Origin: Streptomyces endocoffeicus
GTDB lineage: Bacteria; Actinomycetota; Actinomycetes; Streptomycetales; Streptomycetaceae
NCBI RefSeq assembly: GCF_016741935.1
Contig: NZ_JAERRG010000001.1
Location: forward strand, 372,001-436,000
DNA length: 64,000 nucleotides
Reading direction: 5' to 3'
This document shows positions 1-7,496 of the stretch, in pieces. Made by a program: the position numbers and the translations under genes. How positions within the stretch are numbered: the stretch's first letter is position 1; each line of letters starts with the position of its first letter. Below the pieces are notes generated by a model. That model was not told the DNA's origin. It did not search any database and saw only the letters and a list, made by a program, of their open reading frames with translations.

Positions 1-506
1 TTGCCGCTCGCCGTCGCGATGGCGTCGTGGAAATCCAGGTCGGCCCTCGCCTTGGCGACGACGTCCGACGAGGACGCCATCGCGACATATGCGGCCCGCA
101 TTACCGCGAGGTCGTCGTCCGTCGCCCGCAACGTCGCCAGCCGGACCGTCTCCACCTCCAGCGGCACCCGCGCCTCGATGAGCTGCCGCACGGTGGGACG
201 CCCCGCCCGGTACAGCGCGTCGTACCCACGGGCCTGCCCCGACGTCTGCTCGCGTACGAAGGAACCGCGGCCGGGCGCGACCTCGATCAGCTGCTGCGCC
301 TCCAGCCGCTGCAACGCCTCCCGCACCACGTTCCGGCTGGCTCCGAACTGAGCGGCCAGCTCGCGCTCGGACGGCAGCTTGGCTCCGACCGCGAACGCAC
401 CCGAGCGGATGTCGTGCTCCAGCTGACGCGCGATGCGCTCGGTGAGGAGACCACTCTGGCCGGCGGATGGCGCGCGGCCCGGCTGCGAGGACGGGACAGG
501 CGGCAT
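1..506 (-). CDS. GntR/FadR-family regulator, 3' end beyond window
   Basis: This partial gene encodes a DNA-binding regulator of the FadR subgroup. Translated from the ATG at 506-504, residues about 20-85 form a GntR winged helix, with the recognition region PSERELAAQFGASRNVVREA followed by a wing ending in GRGSF. An FCD ligand domain then begins (RQLIEARVPLEVETVRLA, later DLDFHDAIATASGN). FCD domains normally bind a carboxylic acid, often through a metal, and such regulators usually repress nearby catabolic genes. The last helices are cut off by the left edge; about 168 residues are present of a usual 230. A perfect 10-bp inverted repeat lies 12 bp upstream of the start and suggests autoregulation. 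Its target could be the acid catabolic block to the right or genes outside the window. Confidence 0.85.
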   Translation of the reverse strand, partial: MPPVPSSQPGRAPSAGQSGLLTERIARQLEHDIRSGAFAVGAKLPSERELAAQFGASRNVVREALQRLEAQQLIEVAPGRGSFVREQTSGQARGYDALYRAGRPTVRQLIEARVPLEVETVRLATLRATDDDLAVMRAAYVAMASSSDVVAKARADLDFHDAIATASG

Positions 507-518
507 GATCAGCAGGAT

Positions 519-552
519 ACAGGCGGTCCAGGGGGCGGCGTCGACCGCCTGT
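519..552. promoter_or_regulatory. Perfect 10-bp inverted repeat upstream of the GntR gene
   Basis: ACAGGCGGTC (519-528) and GACCGCCTGT (543-552) are perfect inverted copies separated by 14 bp. They sit 12 bp upstream of the GntR start codon, where an autoregulatory operator would be expected. The same sequence could form an mRNA hairpin in the leader. The function is inferred from position only. Confidence 0.45.
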
Positions 553-872
553 CATCGAGGCCAGGACCCGGAACACGCCGTTTCCCGGCCCTGCCCCCGC
601 CGTGCGGTGCGCGCACACGGGACGCGCACCGGCCGAGGCGCAGATCATCATGGAGGTGCCGGTTTCACGTTCCCGCTCGTTGAGAATGGTGTCGGCGTGA
701 AATCGGCTTCCCGGCGAGAACTTGGTCTCACAGGTGCCGCGGAAGCCCTCCTCGCAGGAGGAGAGCGCGTCCGGGCAACACGGTGCGTACGGCCTCGCCG
801 GACAGATCCACCGCGGGAGCCGCCAGAGGTGCCACCCATGGCGGGACGCCCAACCGCAGCGCCAACATCCTC
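553..872. other. Non-coding gap between GntR and MerR genes
   Basis: No convincing gene is visible in these 320 bases. The open frames lack family features and a good ribosome-binding site. A small hairpin, CCTCCT-CGC-AGGAGG at 747-761, is the only clear structure. Confidence 0.5.
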
Positions 873-1640
873 TCATCCGCACTCGCGGAGGTACGCCTCC
901 AGCTCGGCGGCCCCGGTCAGCATCGCCCGCCCGCGAACGGACAGCCGGCCGTGCCAGTCGCGCAGCGCGCTCTCCAGCGGCTCGAGCCCACCGGCCGCCC
1001 GCATCTGGGAGATGAGCGCGGCGATCTGCTCCAGCGGATAGCCGCCCCGCCTGAGTTGGTGGGCGAGCCGGGCGTCCCGCACGTCTGCCTCGTCGTAGAC
1101 GCGGTACCCGGTCAGCGGGTCGCGGCGCGGGCGCAGCAGCCCGGTGCGCTCCCACTTGCGCAGCGTCGCGGGCCGGATGCCGAGCCGTTCCGCCAGTGGG
1201 CCGATGAACGTGGCGCCGGGACCGGACGCCGCGGGGTGCCCGGACGCCGTGCCGGTTCCGGACGCCGTGCCGGGCCCGGACGCCGTGATGGGTCGCAGGC
1301 CGCGGAGGGCGCTCTCCACGGTCTGAAGCGTCCGCCGGTCGTCGAGGAGCTGTACGTGGCTCTCGTCGATGAGGCGGAACGCCTCATCGACCGCGCCCTT
1401 GTTCACCGCCCGCATGATCGACGTCGCCATCTGGTGGCCGTGGCCGGGCACCAGGGCGAGAAAGGCGCGCAAGGCTCCCGCGTGCAGCGAGGTATAGGTG
1501 CGGTAGCCGGTCGGGGTGCGACCGGCGGGCGGCAGGATCCCGGCCTCCTCGTAGTTCCTGACCGCCTGCGTGGACAGGCCGTGGCGACGCGCCAGGTCAA
1601 TCGGCCTGAGCCGAACACCGCTTTGAAGGATTCGCCCCAT
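873..1640 (-). CDS. Tandem MerR-domain (TioE-like) transcriptional regulator
   Basis: The protein is about 255 residues and carries two MerR-type helix-turn-helix domains. The first, near residues 10-45, contains STQAVRNYEEAGILPP and GYRTYT. The second lies in the C-terminal half and contains RPATLRKWERTGLLRP and GYRVYDEADVR. This layout fits the TioE-like regulators of actinomycetes. The inter-domain linker is a Gly/Ala/Ser/Pro/Thr run encoded by an imperfect 18-bp tandem repeat around 1221-1287. The ATG at 1640 was chosen because a longer frame would run across the divergent promoter into the neighbouring esterase gene. The regulator is divergent from the erythromycin-esterase-like gene with a 58-bp gap containing a perfect palindrome, so it probably controls that gene and itself. 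Confidence 0.8.
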   Translation of the reverse strand: MGRILQSGVRLRPIDLARRHGLSTQAVRNYEEAGILPPAGRTPTGYRTYTSLHAGALRAFLALVPGHGHQMATSIMRAVNKGAVDEAFRLIDESHVQLLDDRRTLQTVESALRGLRPITASGPGTASGTGTASGHPAASGPGATFIGPLAERLGIRPATLRKWERTGLLRPRRDPLTGYRVYDEADVRDARLAHQLRRGGYPLEQIAALISQMRAAGGLEPLESALRDWHGRLSVRGRAMLTGAAELEAYLRECG

Positions 1641-1678
1641 GAGCCTGCCGTTTTCGCGGGAAAGTTTCCACCGAAGGT

Positions 1679-1694
1679 TCAACGATACCGTTGA
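1679..1694. promoter_or_regulatory. Palindromic operator candidate in MerR/esterase divergent region
   Basis: TCAACG-ATAC-CGTTGA is a perfect 6-bp inverted repeat placed between two divergent genes, ending 4 bp before the esterase start. It is the natural candidate site for the adjacent tandem MerR protein. Binding by that protein is inferred from position. Confidence 0.55.
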
Positions 1695-1698
1695 TGGC

Positions 1699-2910
1699 AT
1701 GGCTCCTGACATCGCGCACACCGCCCATGCCGTCGAGGCGGCCGCCGTCATGCGGCTGTTCCCGGCCCGGCCCCGGCTGCTCGCCCTGGGCGAGCCCACC
1801 CACGGCGAGGACACTCCGCTCCATGTGCGCAACGAGCTCTTCCGGCAGCTCGTCGAGCAGGAGGGGTACCGGACGATCACCATCGAGAGCGACTGTCTGA
1901 TGGGCCTGGTCGTGGACGACTACGTCACCTCGGGAACAGGCACTCTCGACGAGGTCATGGAGCACGGATTCAGCCACGGCTGGGGCACCTCCGGGGCCAA
2001 CCGCGAGCTCGTGCGCTGGATGCGCGACCACAACGACGGCCGACCCGCCTCCGAGCGGCTCCGCTTCGCCGGTTTCGACGGCCCGCTGGAGATCACCGGC
2101 GCCGCGAGCCCCCGGCAGGCCCTCACCGCGCTCCACGGCTACCTCGCGGACCGGGTGGACGCGGGCCTGCTCCCCTGCACCGCCGAAGCGCTCGACGGCC
2201 TGCTCGGCACGGACGGCCGGTGGACCGATCCCGCCGCGATGATGGACCCGGCCCGGTCCGTGGGGCGGTCGGCGGAGGCCGGGGAACTGCGGCTGCTCGC
2301 CGACGATCTGGTGGCGCTGCTCGACGAGCAGACGCCGCGTCTGATCGCGGCGACCTCGCGGGAGGACTGGGACCGGGCCCGCCTGTACGGGCGCACCGCC
2401 ACCGGCCTGCTGCGCTACCACTCCTGGATGGCCGACACCTCACCGGCCCGTATGACCCGGCTGGTGGGCGTGCGGGACCAGATGATGGCCGACAACCTCC
2501 TCGCCATCGCCGCTCGGGGCCCGGCACTCGTCCACGCCCACAACTCCCATCTCCAGCGGGAGGAGAGCACGATGCGGATGTGGCAGGGGCCGGTGAAGTG
2601 GTGGAGCGCCGGCGCTCTGGTGAGTGCCCGGCTCGGCGAGGGGTACGCCTTCGTGGCCACGGCCCTGGGCACGGTCCGCCACCAGGGAGTGGACACTCCG
2701 CCACCGGACACCGTCGAGGGACTCCTGTACGCGCTCCCGGAGGACCGCTGCGTCATCGACGCCCCGGGGCTGGCCACCGCCCTCGGCGACACACGGCCCG
2801 CACCCCGCGTGTCCCCCTGGTTCGGCTACTCCCCGCTCGACCCGGCCCACTTGGCGGGAAGCGACGGGATCGTGTTCATCAAGGACGTCCCACTGATCCA
2901 GCGCCACTGA
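1699..2910 (+). CDS. Erythromycin esterase-family hydrolase
   Basis: This 403-residue protein belongs to the erythromycin esterase (Ere) family, whose characterised members open macrolide lactones; many actinobacterial relatives have unknown substrates. Family signatures are LALGEPTHGE near residues 28-37, with the catalytic-region histidine at about H35, the acidic TITIESD strand after it, and HAHNSHLQR in the second half. Length matches the family. The ATG at 1699 is preferred because the upstream ATG at 1639 overlaps the divergent regulator start and would place the palindrome inside the coding region. It may inactivate a macrolide-like ester, possibly self-made or from competitors. There is a PKS cluster 40 kb away, but nothing links the two directly. 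Confidence 0.82.
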   Translation: MAPDIAHTAHAVEAAAVMRLFPARPRLLALGEPTHGEDTPLHVRNELFRQLVEQEGYRTITIESDCLMGLVVDDYVTSGTGTLDEVMEHGFSHGWGTSGANRELVRWMRDHNDGRPASERLRFAGFDGPLEITGAASPRQALTALHGYLADRVDAGLLPCTAEALDGLLGTDGRWTDPAAMMDPARSVGRSAEAGELRLLADDLVALLDEQTPRLIAATSREDWDRARLYGRTATGLLRYHSWMADTSPARMTRLVGVRDQMMADNLLAIAARGPALVHAHNSHLQREESTMRMWQGPVKWWSAGALVSARLGEGYAFVATALGTVRHQGVDTPPPDTVEGLLYALPEDRCVIDAPGLATALGDTRPAPRVSPWFGYSPLDPAHLAGSDGIVFIKDVPLIQRH

Positions 2911-2937
2911 CCGATCACAGCCCCTCCCGGACCGGCT

Positions 2938-4152
2938 TCACCCGCCCCGGCGCCGGAACTCGGTCATCAGCTGGTCCACCACCACACGTACCGGCAGGTC
3001 CAGGGCACGGGCGGCCGATTCCACATCGGAGAGTTCCGGTTTGACCGTACGGCTTCCGTCTCCGACCTCGGACACCTTGACGCCGATGTGCTGCCGTCGC
3101 CCCTCGGGTCCGATGGCCACGGTCACCGACCGGCGGGGCAGGGTGGCCCGTTGCCAGGACGACCAGCGCACGCCCACCGTGGTGGTGTGGCGGAACACCG
3201 TGTCGACGATGGCTTCCCGCAGGCCTTCGTCGCACAGGGCGGTGAGGACCTGTCCGGGCCGGCCGTGGCGGGCGGTGATGGAGCTCGTCCAGCAGTCCCA
3301 GGCGCCGGCGGCCCGGACGGCGGTGAGCACCGACGGCCACAGCTGCGGGTCCAGGTCGTCGATCGTGGCTTCGACCACGAGTACATCGCCGGACGGCCTG
3401 CGTACGGTCTCCTGGACGGTGCCCACGACGACCCGGGTGATGTTGGGGCGGTCGGCGGGGTCCCGGGAACCGCCACCGACGCCGACGCCGCGCACCGTCA
3501 TGGCGGGGAACGCCCCGGGCCGGGCGAGCGCGGCGACCAGGGCCGCCCCGGTGGGGGTCGTGCGCTCCCCCTCCAGGTCTCCCTCGGTCAGCGGCAGGCC
3601 CGCTCGCGCGGCGATGCCCAGCACCGCAGGGGTGGGCACCGGCAGCCGGCCGTGCTCGGCGCGCACGGTGCCCCTTCCGGTCGCCAGTGGCGAGGTCGTC
3701 ACCACGGGATGTCCGCTGAGCAGCCCGAGGTCGTCCAGCGCCGCCGCGCAGCCCACGACGTCGGCCAGTGCGTCGAGCGCCCCCACCTCGTGGAAATGCA
3801 CCGCCGTGGGGTCGATTCCGTGCACGCCGCCTTCGGCGTGTGCGAGCACCTCGAAGACCCGCCTGGCGTAGCTTCTGGCGTCCGCGTCCAGCTCCGCCGA
3901 CTCGACCAGCCCGAGGACGCCGTCCAGGTGTCGGTGCGCCGGAGGTCCCGCGGGGACGCTGACCTGGGCGCGCAGACAGCGGAATCCCCCGCGTCGCCCG
4001 GGTGCGACGCGTACGGCGACGCCGAGACCGAGCGACGCCACCGCGGCGGCGACCCGCTCCTGGTCCGCGCCCGCGTCGAGGAGAGCGGCCATCAGCATGT
4101 CGCCGGCCAGTCCGGCCGTGGCGTCGATCCAGCAGGCGGTTCGCTCGCTCAC
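2938..4152 (-). CDS. larC: LarC, nickel insertion enzyme for the Ni-pincer cofactor
   Basis: LarC completes the nickel-pincer nucleotide by inserting Ni into the bis-thiocarboxylate pincer in a CTP-dependent step. The protein begins with the family signature [20 protein letters not shown]. It also contains [16 protein letters not shown], a [18 protein letters not shown] stretch and the TPTGAALVA loop, all typical of LarC. Here LarC1 and LarC2 are one continuous frame, with no programmed frameshift. The GTG at 4152 follows the LarB stop by 7 nt. A GTG at 4167 that overlaps larB is the alternative start, giving five more residues. It is the last gene of the larA-DUF1858-larE-larB-larC run and converges on the esterase gene with a 27-bp gap. 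Confidence 0.9.
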   Translation of the reverse strand: MSERTACWIDATAGLAGDMLMAALLDAGADQERVAAAVASLGLGVAVRVAPGRRGGFRCLRAQVSVPAGPPAHRHLDGVLGLVESAELDADARSYARRVFEVLAHAEGGVHGIDPTAVHFHEVGALDALADVVGCAAALDDLGLLSGHPVVTTSPLATGRGTVRAEHGRLPVPTPAVLGIAARAGLPLTEGDLEGERTTPTGAALVAALARPGAFPAMTVRGVGVGGGSRDPADRPNITRVVVGTVQETVRRPSGDVLVVEATIDDLDPQLWPSVLTAVRAAGAWDCWTSSITARHGRPGQVLTALCDEGLREAIVDTVFRHTTTVGVRWSSWQRATLPRRSVTVAIGPEGRRQHIGVKVSEVGDGSRTVKPELSDVESAARALDLPVRVVVDQLMTEFRRRGG

Positions 4153-4159
4153 GGCCCGC

Positions 4160-4843
4160 TCAGCCACGGCACGCCACTTTGAGGATCTTCGCGACATGCA
4201 CGGCGGCGCCGAAGCCATTGTCGATGTTGACCACGGCCAGCCCGGGGCTGCAGGACGACAGCATGGTCATGGCGGCGGCGACGCCCCCGGTGGCCACGCC
4301 GTAACCGACGCTGGTCGGCACACCGACGACCGGGGCCGTGACGAGGCCGGCGACCACGCTGGGCAGGGCTCCGTCCATTCCGGCCACGACGACGAGACAG
4401 TCCGCCGCGCGCACGTCGTCCAGCTTCGCCAGCAGCCTGTGCAGTCCGGCCACTCCGACATCCGCCATCACCTCGGCGCCGACTCCCAGTGCCGTCAGCG
4501 TGGCCAGGCATTCACGGGCCACCGGCAGGTCGGTCGTGCCCGCGGTCAGGACCAGGGCATGCCCCGCCGGTGGTGGCGGCTCTCCTACGGTGACCGTCGC
4601 GGCCGTCCGGTCGACGCTCACCACCTCGCCCGGAAAGGCCTCGGCCGCGGCGTCGAGAACCGCTTCGGGGCAGCGGGTCGCCAGAGCCGGGCCGGTGCGG
4701 TCGTGCGCCCGCAGCTCGGCCAGCAGCCGCAGCGTCTGCTCGGGTGGCTTGCCCGTACCGAAGACCACCTCCGGTACTCCCGTTCGCGTCCTGCGGTCCA
4801 TATCGAGCCGGGCGTAACCACCGACTCCGACCGCCCCGCTCAC
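4160..4843 (-). CDS. larB: LarB, nicotinic acid adenine dinucleotide carboxylase/hydrolase
   Basis: LarB carries out the first step of nickel-pincer synthesis: carboxylation of C5 of nicotinic acid adenine dinucleotide and hydrolysis of the phosphoanhydride. The 227-residue protein ends in a PurE/AIR-carboxylase-like fold, with [19 protein letters not shown], then [31 protein letters not shown] and [10 protein letters not shown], which are diagnostic of LarB. The N-terminal half holds [19 protein letters not shown], the family start motif. The start overlaps the larE stop by 4 nt, so the genes are translationally coupled. The N-terminal region is of normal length and no key motif appears lost. 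Confidence 0.92.
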   Translation of the reverse strand: MSGAVGVGGYARLDMDRRTRTGVPEVVFGTGKPPEQTLRLLAELRAHDRTGPALATRCPEAVLDAAAEAFPGEVVSVDRTAATVTVGEPPPPAGHALVLTAGTTDLPVARECLATLTALGVGAEVMADVGVAGLHRLLAKLDDVRAADCLVVVAGMDGALPSVVAGLVTAPVVGVPTSVGYGVATGGVAAAMTMLSSCSPGLAVVNIDNGFGAAVHVAKILKVACRG

Positions 4844-5664
4844 CGGTTCCGCTCCACCGGAGTGATCGGCAGGTTCAACGAGCCGGAGCGGAAGGGCTGT
4901 TCATCGATTTCCACCTGGTCGTAGCCGACGGCCCGCACGGCCGCCACCACCGCGGCGCGCTCCCCGGGGTCGCCCGCCCGGACGAGTTCTTCGGCGGCCA
5001 GCTGGACCCTGCCGAGCCGGCCGTGGTGCCGCACCCGCAGCACCCGGTAGCCGAGCCGCTTCAGCGCCAGCTCCGCCCGATCGACCTGCTCGAGCGTGGC
5101 AGCGCTGACGGCCGTGCCGTACGGGACGCGGGAGGCCAGACACGGGGAGGCCGGCTTCTCGGCGGAGGGCACGGCCAGGGCGCGGGCCAGCGCCCGGACG
5201 GCTTCCTTGCCGAGACCGGCCTCCAGCAGGGGATGCCGTACACCGTGCTCGGCCGCGGCGCGCAGTCCCGGGCGCCAGTCGCCGATGTCGTCGGCGTTCG
5301 CGCCGGACAGCACCGCCGCGTAGCCGCGCCGCGCGGCGAGTTCGTCCAGCCGGTCGTAGAGCTCGGACTTGCAGTGGTAGCAACGGAAACGGTCGTTGCG
5401 GCGGTAACCCTCGCGGGCCAGCTCGGCGGTGTCGACGGCTTCATGGGCGATACCGACCGAGGCGGCCACGGCGCGCGCTCCCTCGAGCTCACCGGTGGCG
5501 AGCGCGGACGACACGGCCGTCACGGCCAGCGCCCGTTCCCCGAGCGCTCGCGCCGCCACCGCCGCTACCAGCGACGAGTCGACGCCGCCCGAGAAGGCGA
5601 CGACGGCACTGCCGACGGCGCCGATGCGCGCGGTCAGGGCATCCAGCGGAGTGGTGGTGTGCAC
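4840..5664 (-). CDS. larE: LarE, sulfur transferase for the Ni-pincer cofactor
   Basis: LarE converts the pyridinium dicarboxylate to a dithiocarboxylate by ATP-dependent sulfur transfer. The PP-loop SGGVDSS is at residues 25-31. The sulfur-donor region PASPCLASR places a cysteine at residue 175, matching the sacrificial Cys176 of Lactobacillus plantarum LarE. Two more cysteines at 95 and 98 (CYHC) are present. In some LarE proteins extra cysteines are reported to hold an Fe-S cluster that avoids self-sacrifice, which is possible but unproven here. The GTG at 5664 is chosen because AAGGAGGG lies 7 nt upstream, inside the end of the preceding small gene. It is coupled to larB downstream. Predicted size is 274 residues. 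Confidence 0.92.
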   Translation of the reverse strand: MHTTTPLDALTARIGAVGSAVVAFSGGVDSSLVAAVAARALGERALAVTAVSSALATGELEGARAVAASVGIAHEAVDTAELAREGYRRNDRFRCYHCKSELYDRLDELAARRGYAAVLSGANADDIGDWRPGLRAAAEHGVRHPLLEAGLGKEAVRALARALAVPSAEKPASPCLASRVPYGTAVSAATLEQVDRAELALKRLGYRVLRVRHHGRLGRVQLAAEELVRAGDPGERAAVVAAVRAVGYDQVEIDEQPFRSGSLNLPITPVERNR

Positions 5665-5666
5665 GG

Positions 5667-5948
5667 TCAGCCCTCCTTGGGTTTCTTCGCCTTCGCGGCG
5701 GCGATCAACTCGTCCGACGGCCATCCGTCGTCGAGCGCCTGACACACCCGCAGAAACGCCCCCGGATCACGGCCATGACGGCGGGCGGCCAGGGTGATCG
5801 GCTCCCGCGGAGCTCCACCGCAGTAGACACAGCCCACGCCTATCGCGGACAGCAACCGCGTGGCGGAGCCGTCAGGATGCCGCCCGATCAGTTCCGTGAT
5901 GGTGGTCGAGCCCCGGACCGGTGACCGGGGTGGCCGGTCCGGATTCAC
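5667..5948 (-). CDS. Small DUF1858-like CxxC protein in the lar operon
   Basis: This 93-residue protein lies between larA and larE. The pattern TITELIGRHP, a short helix, GVGCVYCGGAP and a run ending LAARRHGRDPGAFL matches the DUF1858 (hybrid-cluster-associated, disulfide-related) family, which is built around one CxxC pair. The C-terminus is a lysine-rich tail. Its GTG start overlaps the larA stop by 3 nt, and larE begins within 3 nt of its end, so it is certainly co-translated with the nickel-pincer genes. The family has no firmly established reaction. A role in thiol or persulfide handling for LarE, or in protecting the pincer enzyme, is a reasonable inference and nothing more. Confidence 0.8.
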   Translation of the reverse strand: MNPDRPPRSPVRGSTTITELIGRHPDGSATRLLSAIGVGCVYCGGAPREPITLAARRHGRDPGAFLRVCQALDDGWPSDELIAAAKAKKPKEG

Positions 5949-7369
5949 CGCGGCGCCTCTTGCGGGAAGCGCACGGGCTGGGCGTCCAGCCGGACCAGGT
6001 CACGGGGCAACTGGTACCGGGCGAAGGGCAGGATCGCCACCTTGGCGTCGGGGCCATGGCGCTCCATCGCCGCGGCGAACGCCGCGTCCAGCGAGGTGGT
6101 GGCGTCGATGCCGATGTCCTCCGCCATGGCGAGGTTCTCTTCGAGGGTGACCAGGGTCAGGTGCTTGCGCACCATGACCTCGTAGATCGGGGCCCAGATG
6201 CAGCCCGCCCACATCTGGACCTCACGGGCGTGGATGTCCCCCAGCAGCCGGTGGTAACCGGCCTCGGAGGGTGGCATATAGGGCTTCATCAGGTCCATCA
6301 GCGCCAGGCCGGGGAAGAAGCCCGTCTCGGTCCGCACACCGGGCGAGGGGCTGGTGTAGATGATGGTGCCGCCGTCGCGCACCACGTAGTCGGCGGACAT
6401 GCAGCCCCAGCCGGTGTGGAAGAACAGATGGTCGGTGGGGGCGAACACCCCGCAGATGACGATGTCGGCCGGACCGCTTTCGGCCACCGGGCTGTCGAAG
6501 GTGTAGATCTCGTTGAACCGCTCGATGGTCCTGCGGTGCGACACCGGATGTGCCCCGAAGTTCATCTCGATCACCTTGCCGCGGGTGTCGAGCAGGACGT
6601 CCAGGGTCGCGGTGAGGCCGGCCATCGTGGCGATCTCGTCGATGTCCGAGCGCATCGGTCCGGCCAGTGCCCCGTAGTGCGTCTGGGGCGACATCACGAA
6701 GTTGCCGTGGTTGGCCTCGATGGTGATGTCGGCGCACACCCCTGGCATGACCAGCTTGCCGCCTCCGCCGTAACCCCAGTGATTGGCTTGTGCCTGTCCG
6801 ATCGCGATCACCACGTCGTGGCTGGTCACGGACTCATGTACCCATGCGGGTGTGCCCCGCGAGGTGATGCCGAGGTGGGTGTAGGCGTCGTAGTTGAGGG
6901 GGTCGTTCTGGAGCAGCGGGATACCCAGCCGGGCCATGCGGGTGAGGTTGTCCCGGCCGACCTTCTGCTCGATATCGCGCTGCGACATCGATATGACCTT
7001 GCCGTTGCCGGTGATGACGGTGGCTCTGGTCGTGCCGGCCCGTTCGATCTCGTCGAGGACCGCCGGCAGGATCTTCGAGGCCGGGGTGGGCCGGAACTGG
7101 TTGTCGATGATGACGGTGATGCTCCGGCCGCCCTCGAGCAACTGCGCCAGGCTCGGCCCGGCCACCGGGTTGGCCAGTGCGCGCCGCGCCTCGTCGGTGG
7201 TGTTCCGCACCGCGGGGGGTTCGTCGGGGTAGATCGCCGCGAGCAGGTTCCGCTCGGGGATGTCGAGGTCGAGTTCCTCGCGGCGGACGTTGCTTTCATC
7301 GTCCATGACGCCGATGGTCAGCGGGTCCAGCGATTCGTAGGGAATTCGTGCGTGGAAAGTTCCGGTCAT
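5945..7369 (-). CDS. larA: LarA-family nickel-dependent 2-hydroxyacid racemase/epimerase homologue
   Basis: LarA proteins racemise or epimerise 2-hydroxyacids through a nickel-pincer nucleotide bound to a lysine. In this 474-residue protein, GGGGKLVMPGVCADITIE gives K205 as the probable pincer lysine. H197 and H221 are the probable Ni and acid/base histidines; the K-to-H spacing of 16 equals that of lactate racemase. The N-terminal site DNQFRPTP supplies D89 and R93. However, the usual TGxHR motif that carries the second catalytic histidine (His108 of lactate racemase) reads TGNGK at 120-124. It is about 50 residues longer than lactate racemase. The ATG at 7369 has GAGG upstream; an ATG at 7405 is less likely. 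The substrate is unlikely to be plain lactate; it probably belongs to the acid handled by the surrounding operon. Confidence 0.85.
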   Translation of the reverse strand: MTGTFHARIPYESLDPLTIGVMDDESNVRREELDLDIPERNLLAAIYPDEPPAVRNTTDEARRALANPVAGPSLAQLLEGGRSITVIIDNQFRPTPASKILPAVLDEIERAGTTRATVITGNGKVISMSQRDIEQKVGRDNLTRMARLGIPLLQNDPLNYDAYTHLGITSRGTPAWVHESVTSHDVVIAIGQAQANHWGYGGGGKLVMPGVCADITIEANHGNFVMSPQTHYGALAGPMRSDIDEIATMAGLTATLDVLLDTRGKVIEMNFGAHPVSHRRTIERFNEIYTFDSPVAESGPADIVICGVFAPTDHLFFHTGWGCMSADYVVRDGGTIIYTSPSPGVRTETGFFPGLALMDLMKPYMPPSEAGYHRLLGDIHAREVQMWAGCIWAPIYEVMVRKHLTLVTLEENLAMAEDIGIDATTSLDAAFAAAMERHGPDAKVAILPFARYQLPRDLVRLDAQPVRFPQEAPR

Positions 7370-7408
7370 CGTCGACCTCTTCGCAAGCGGCGCAACCATG
7401 CTCAATGG

Positions 7409-7434
7409 ACCGTATGTTTAAGACGGTTGATCAA
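7409..7434. promoter_or_regulatory. Inverted repeat in larA leader
   Basis: ACCGT (7409-7413) and ACGGT (7423-7427) form an inverted repeat with a 9-bp spacer, directly next to the palindrome TTGATCAA at 7427-7434. The site lies just downstream of the predicted larA transcription start, where a repressor would block transcription. The GntR protein at the left edge and the PadR protein at 16.1 kb are possible ligands. Confidence 0.4.
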
Positions 7435-7442
7435 TATATCGG

Positions 7443-7471
7443 AAGCTAGGCGAGATTTCAGATCCTGTCAA
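7443..7471 (-). promoter_or_regulatory. Candidate sigma-70-type promoter of the lar operon
   Basis: Read on the minus strand, a perfect -35 TTGACA (7471-7466) is followed after 17 bp by TAGCTT (7448-7443), close to the Streptomyces vegetative -10. Transcription would begin near 7437, about 70 nt before larA. The 127-bp gap between the MFS gene and larA is unusually AT-rich for this window, which fits a promoter that lets lar genes be controlled separately from the upstream catabolic genes. Confidence 0.6.
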
Positions 7472-7496
7472 CGCTCGCGCATGCGACGGGACCCCG

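Noticed and set aside
648..839. Small minus-strand frame in the GntR/MerR gap
   Set aside because: Arg/Pro/Ser-rich composition, no ribosome-binding site and no neighbour logic; typical of GC-rich background.
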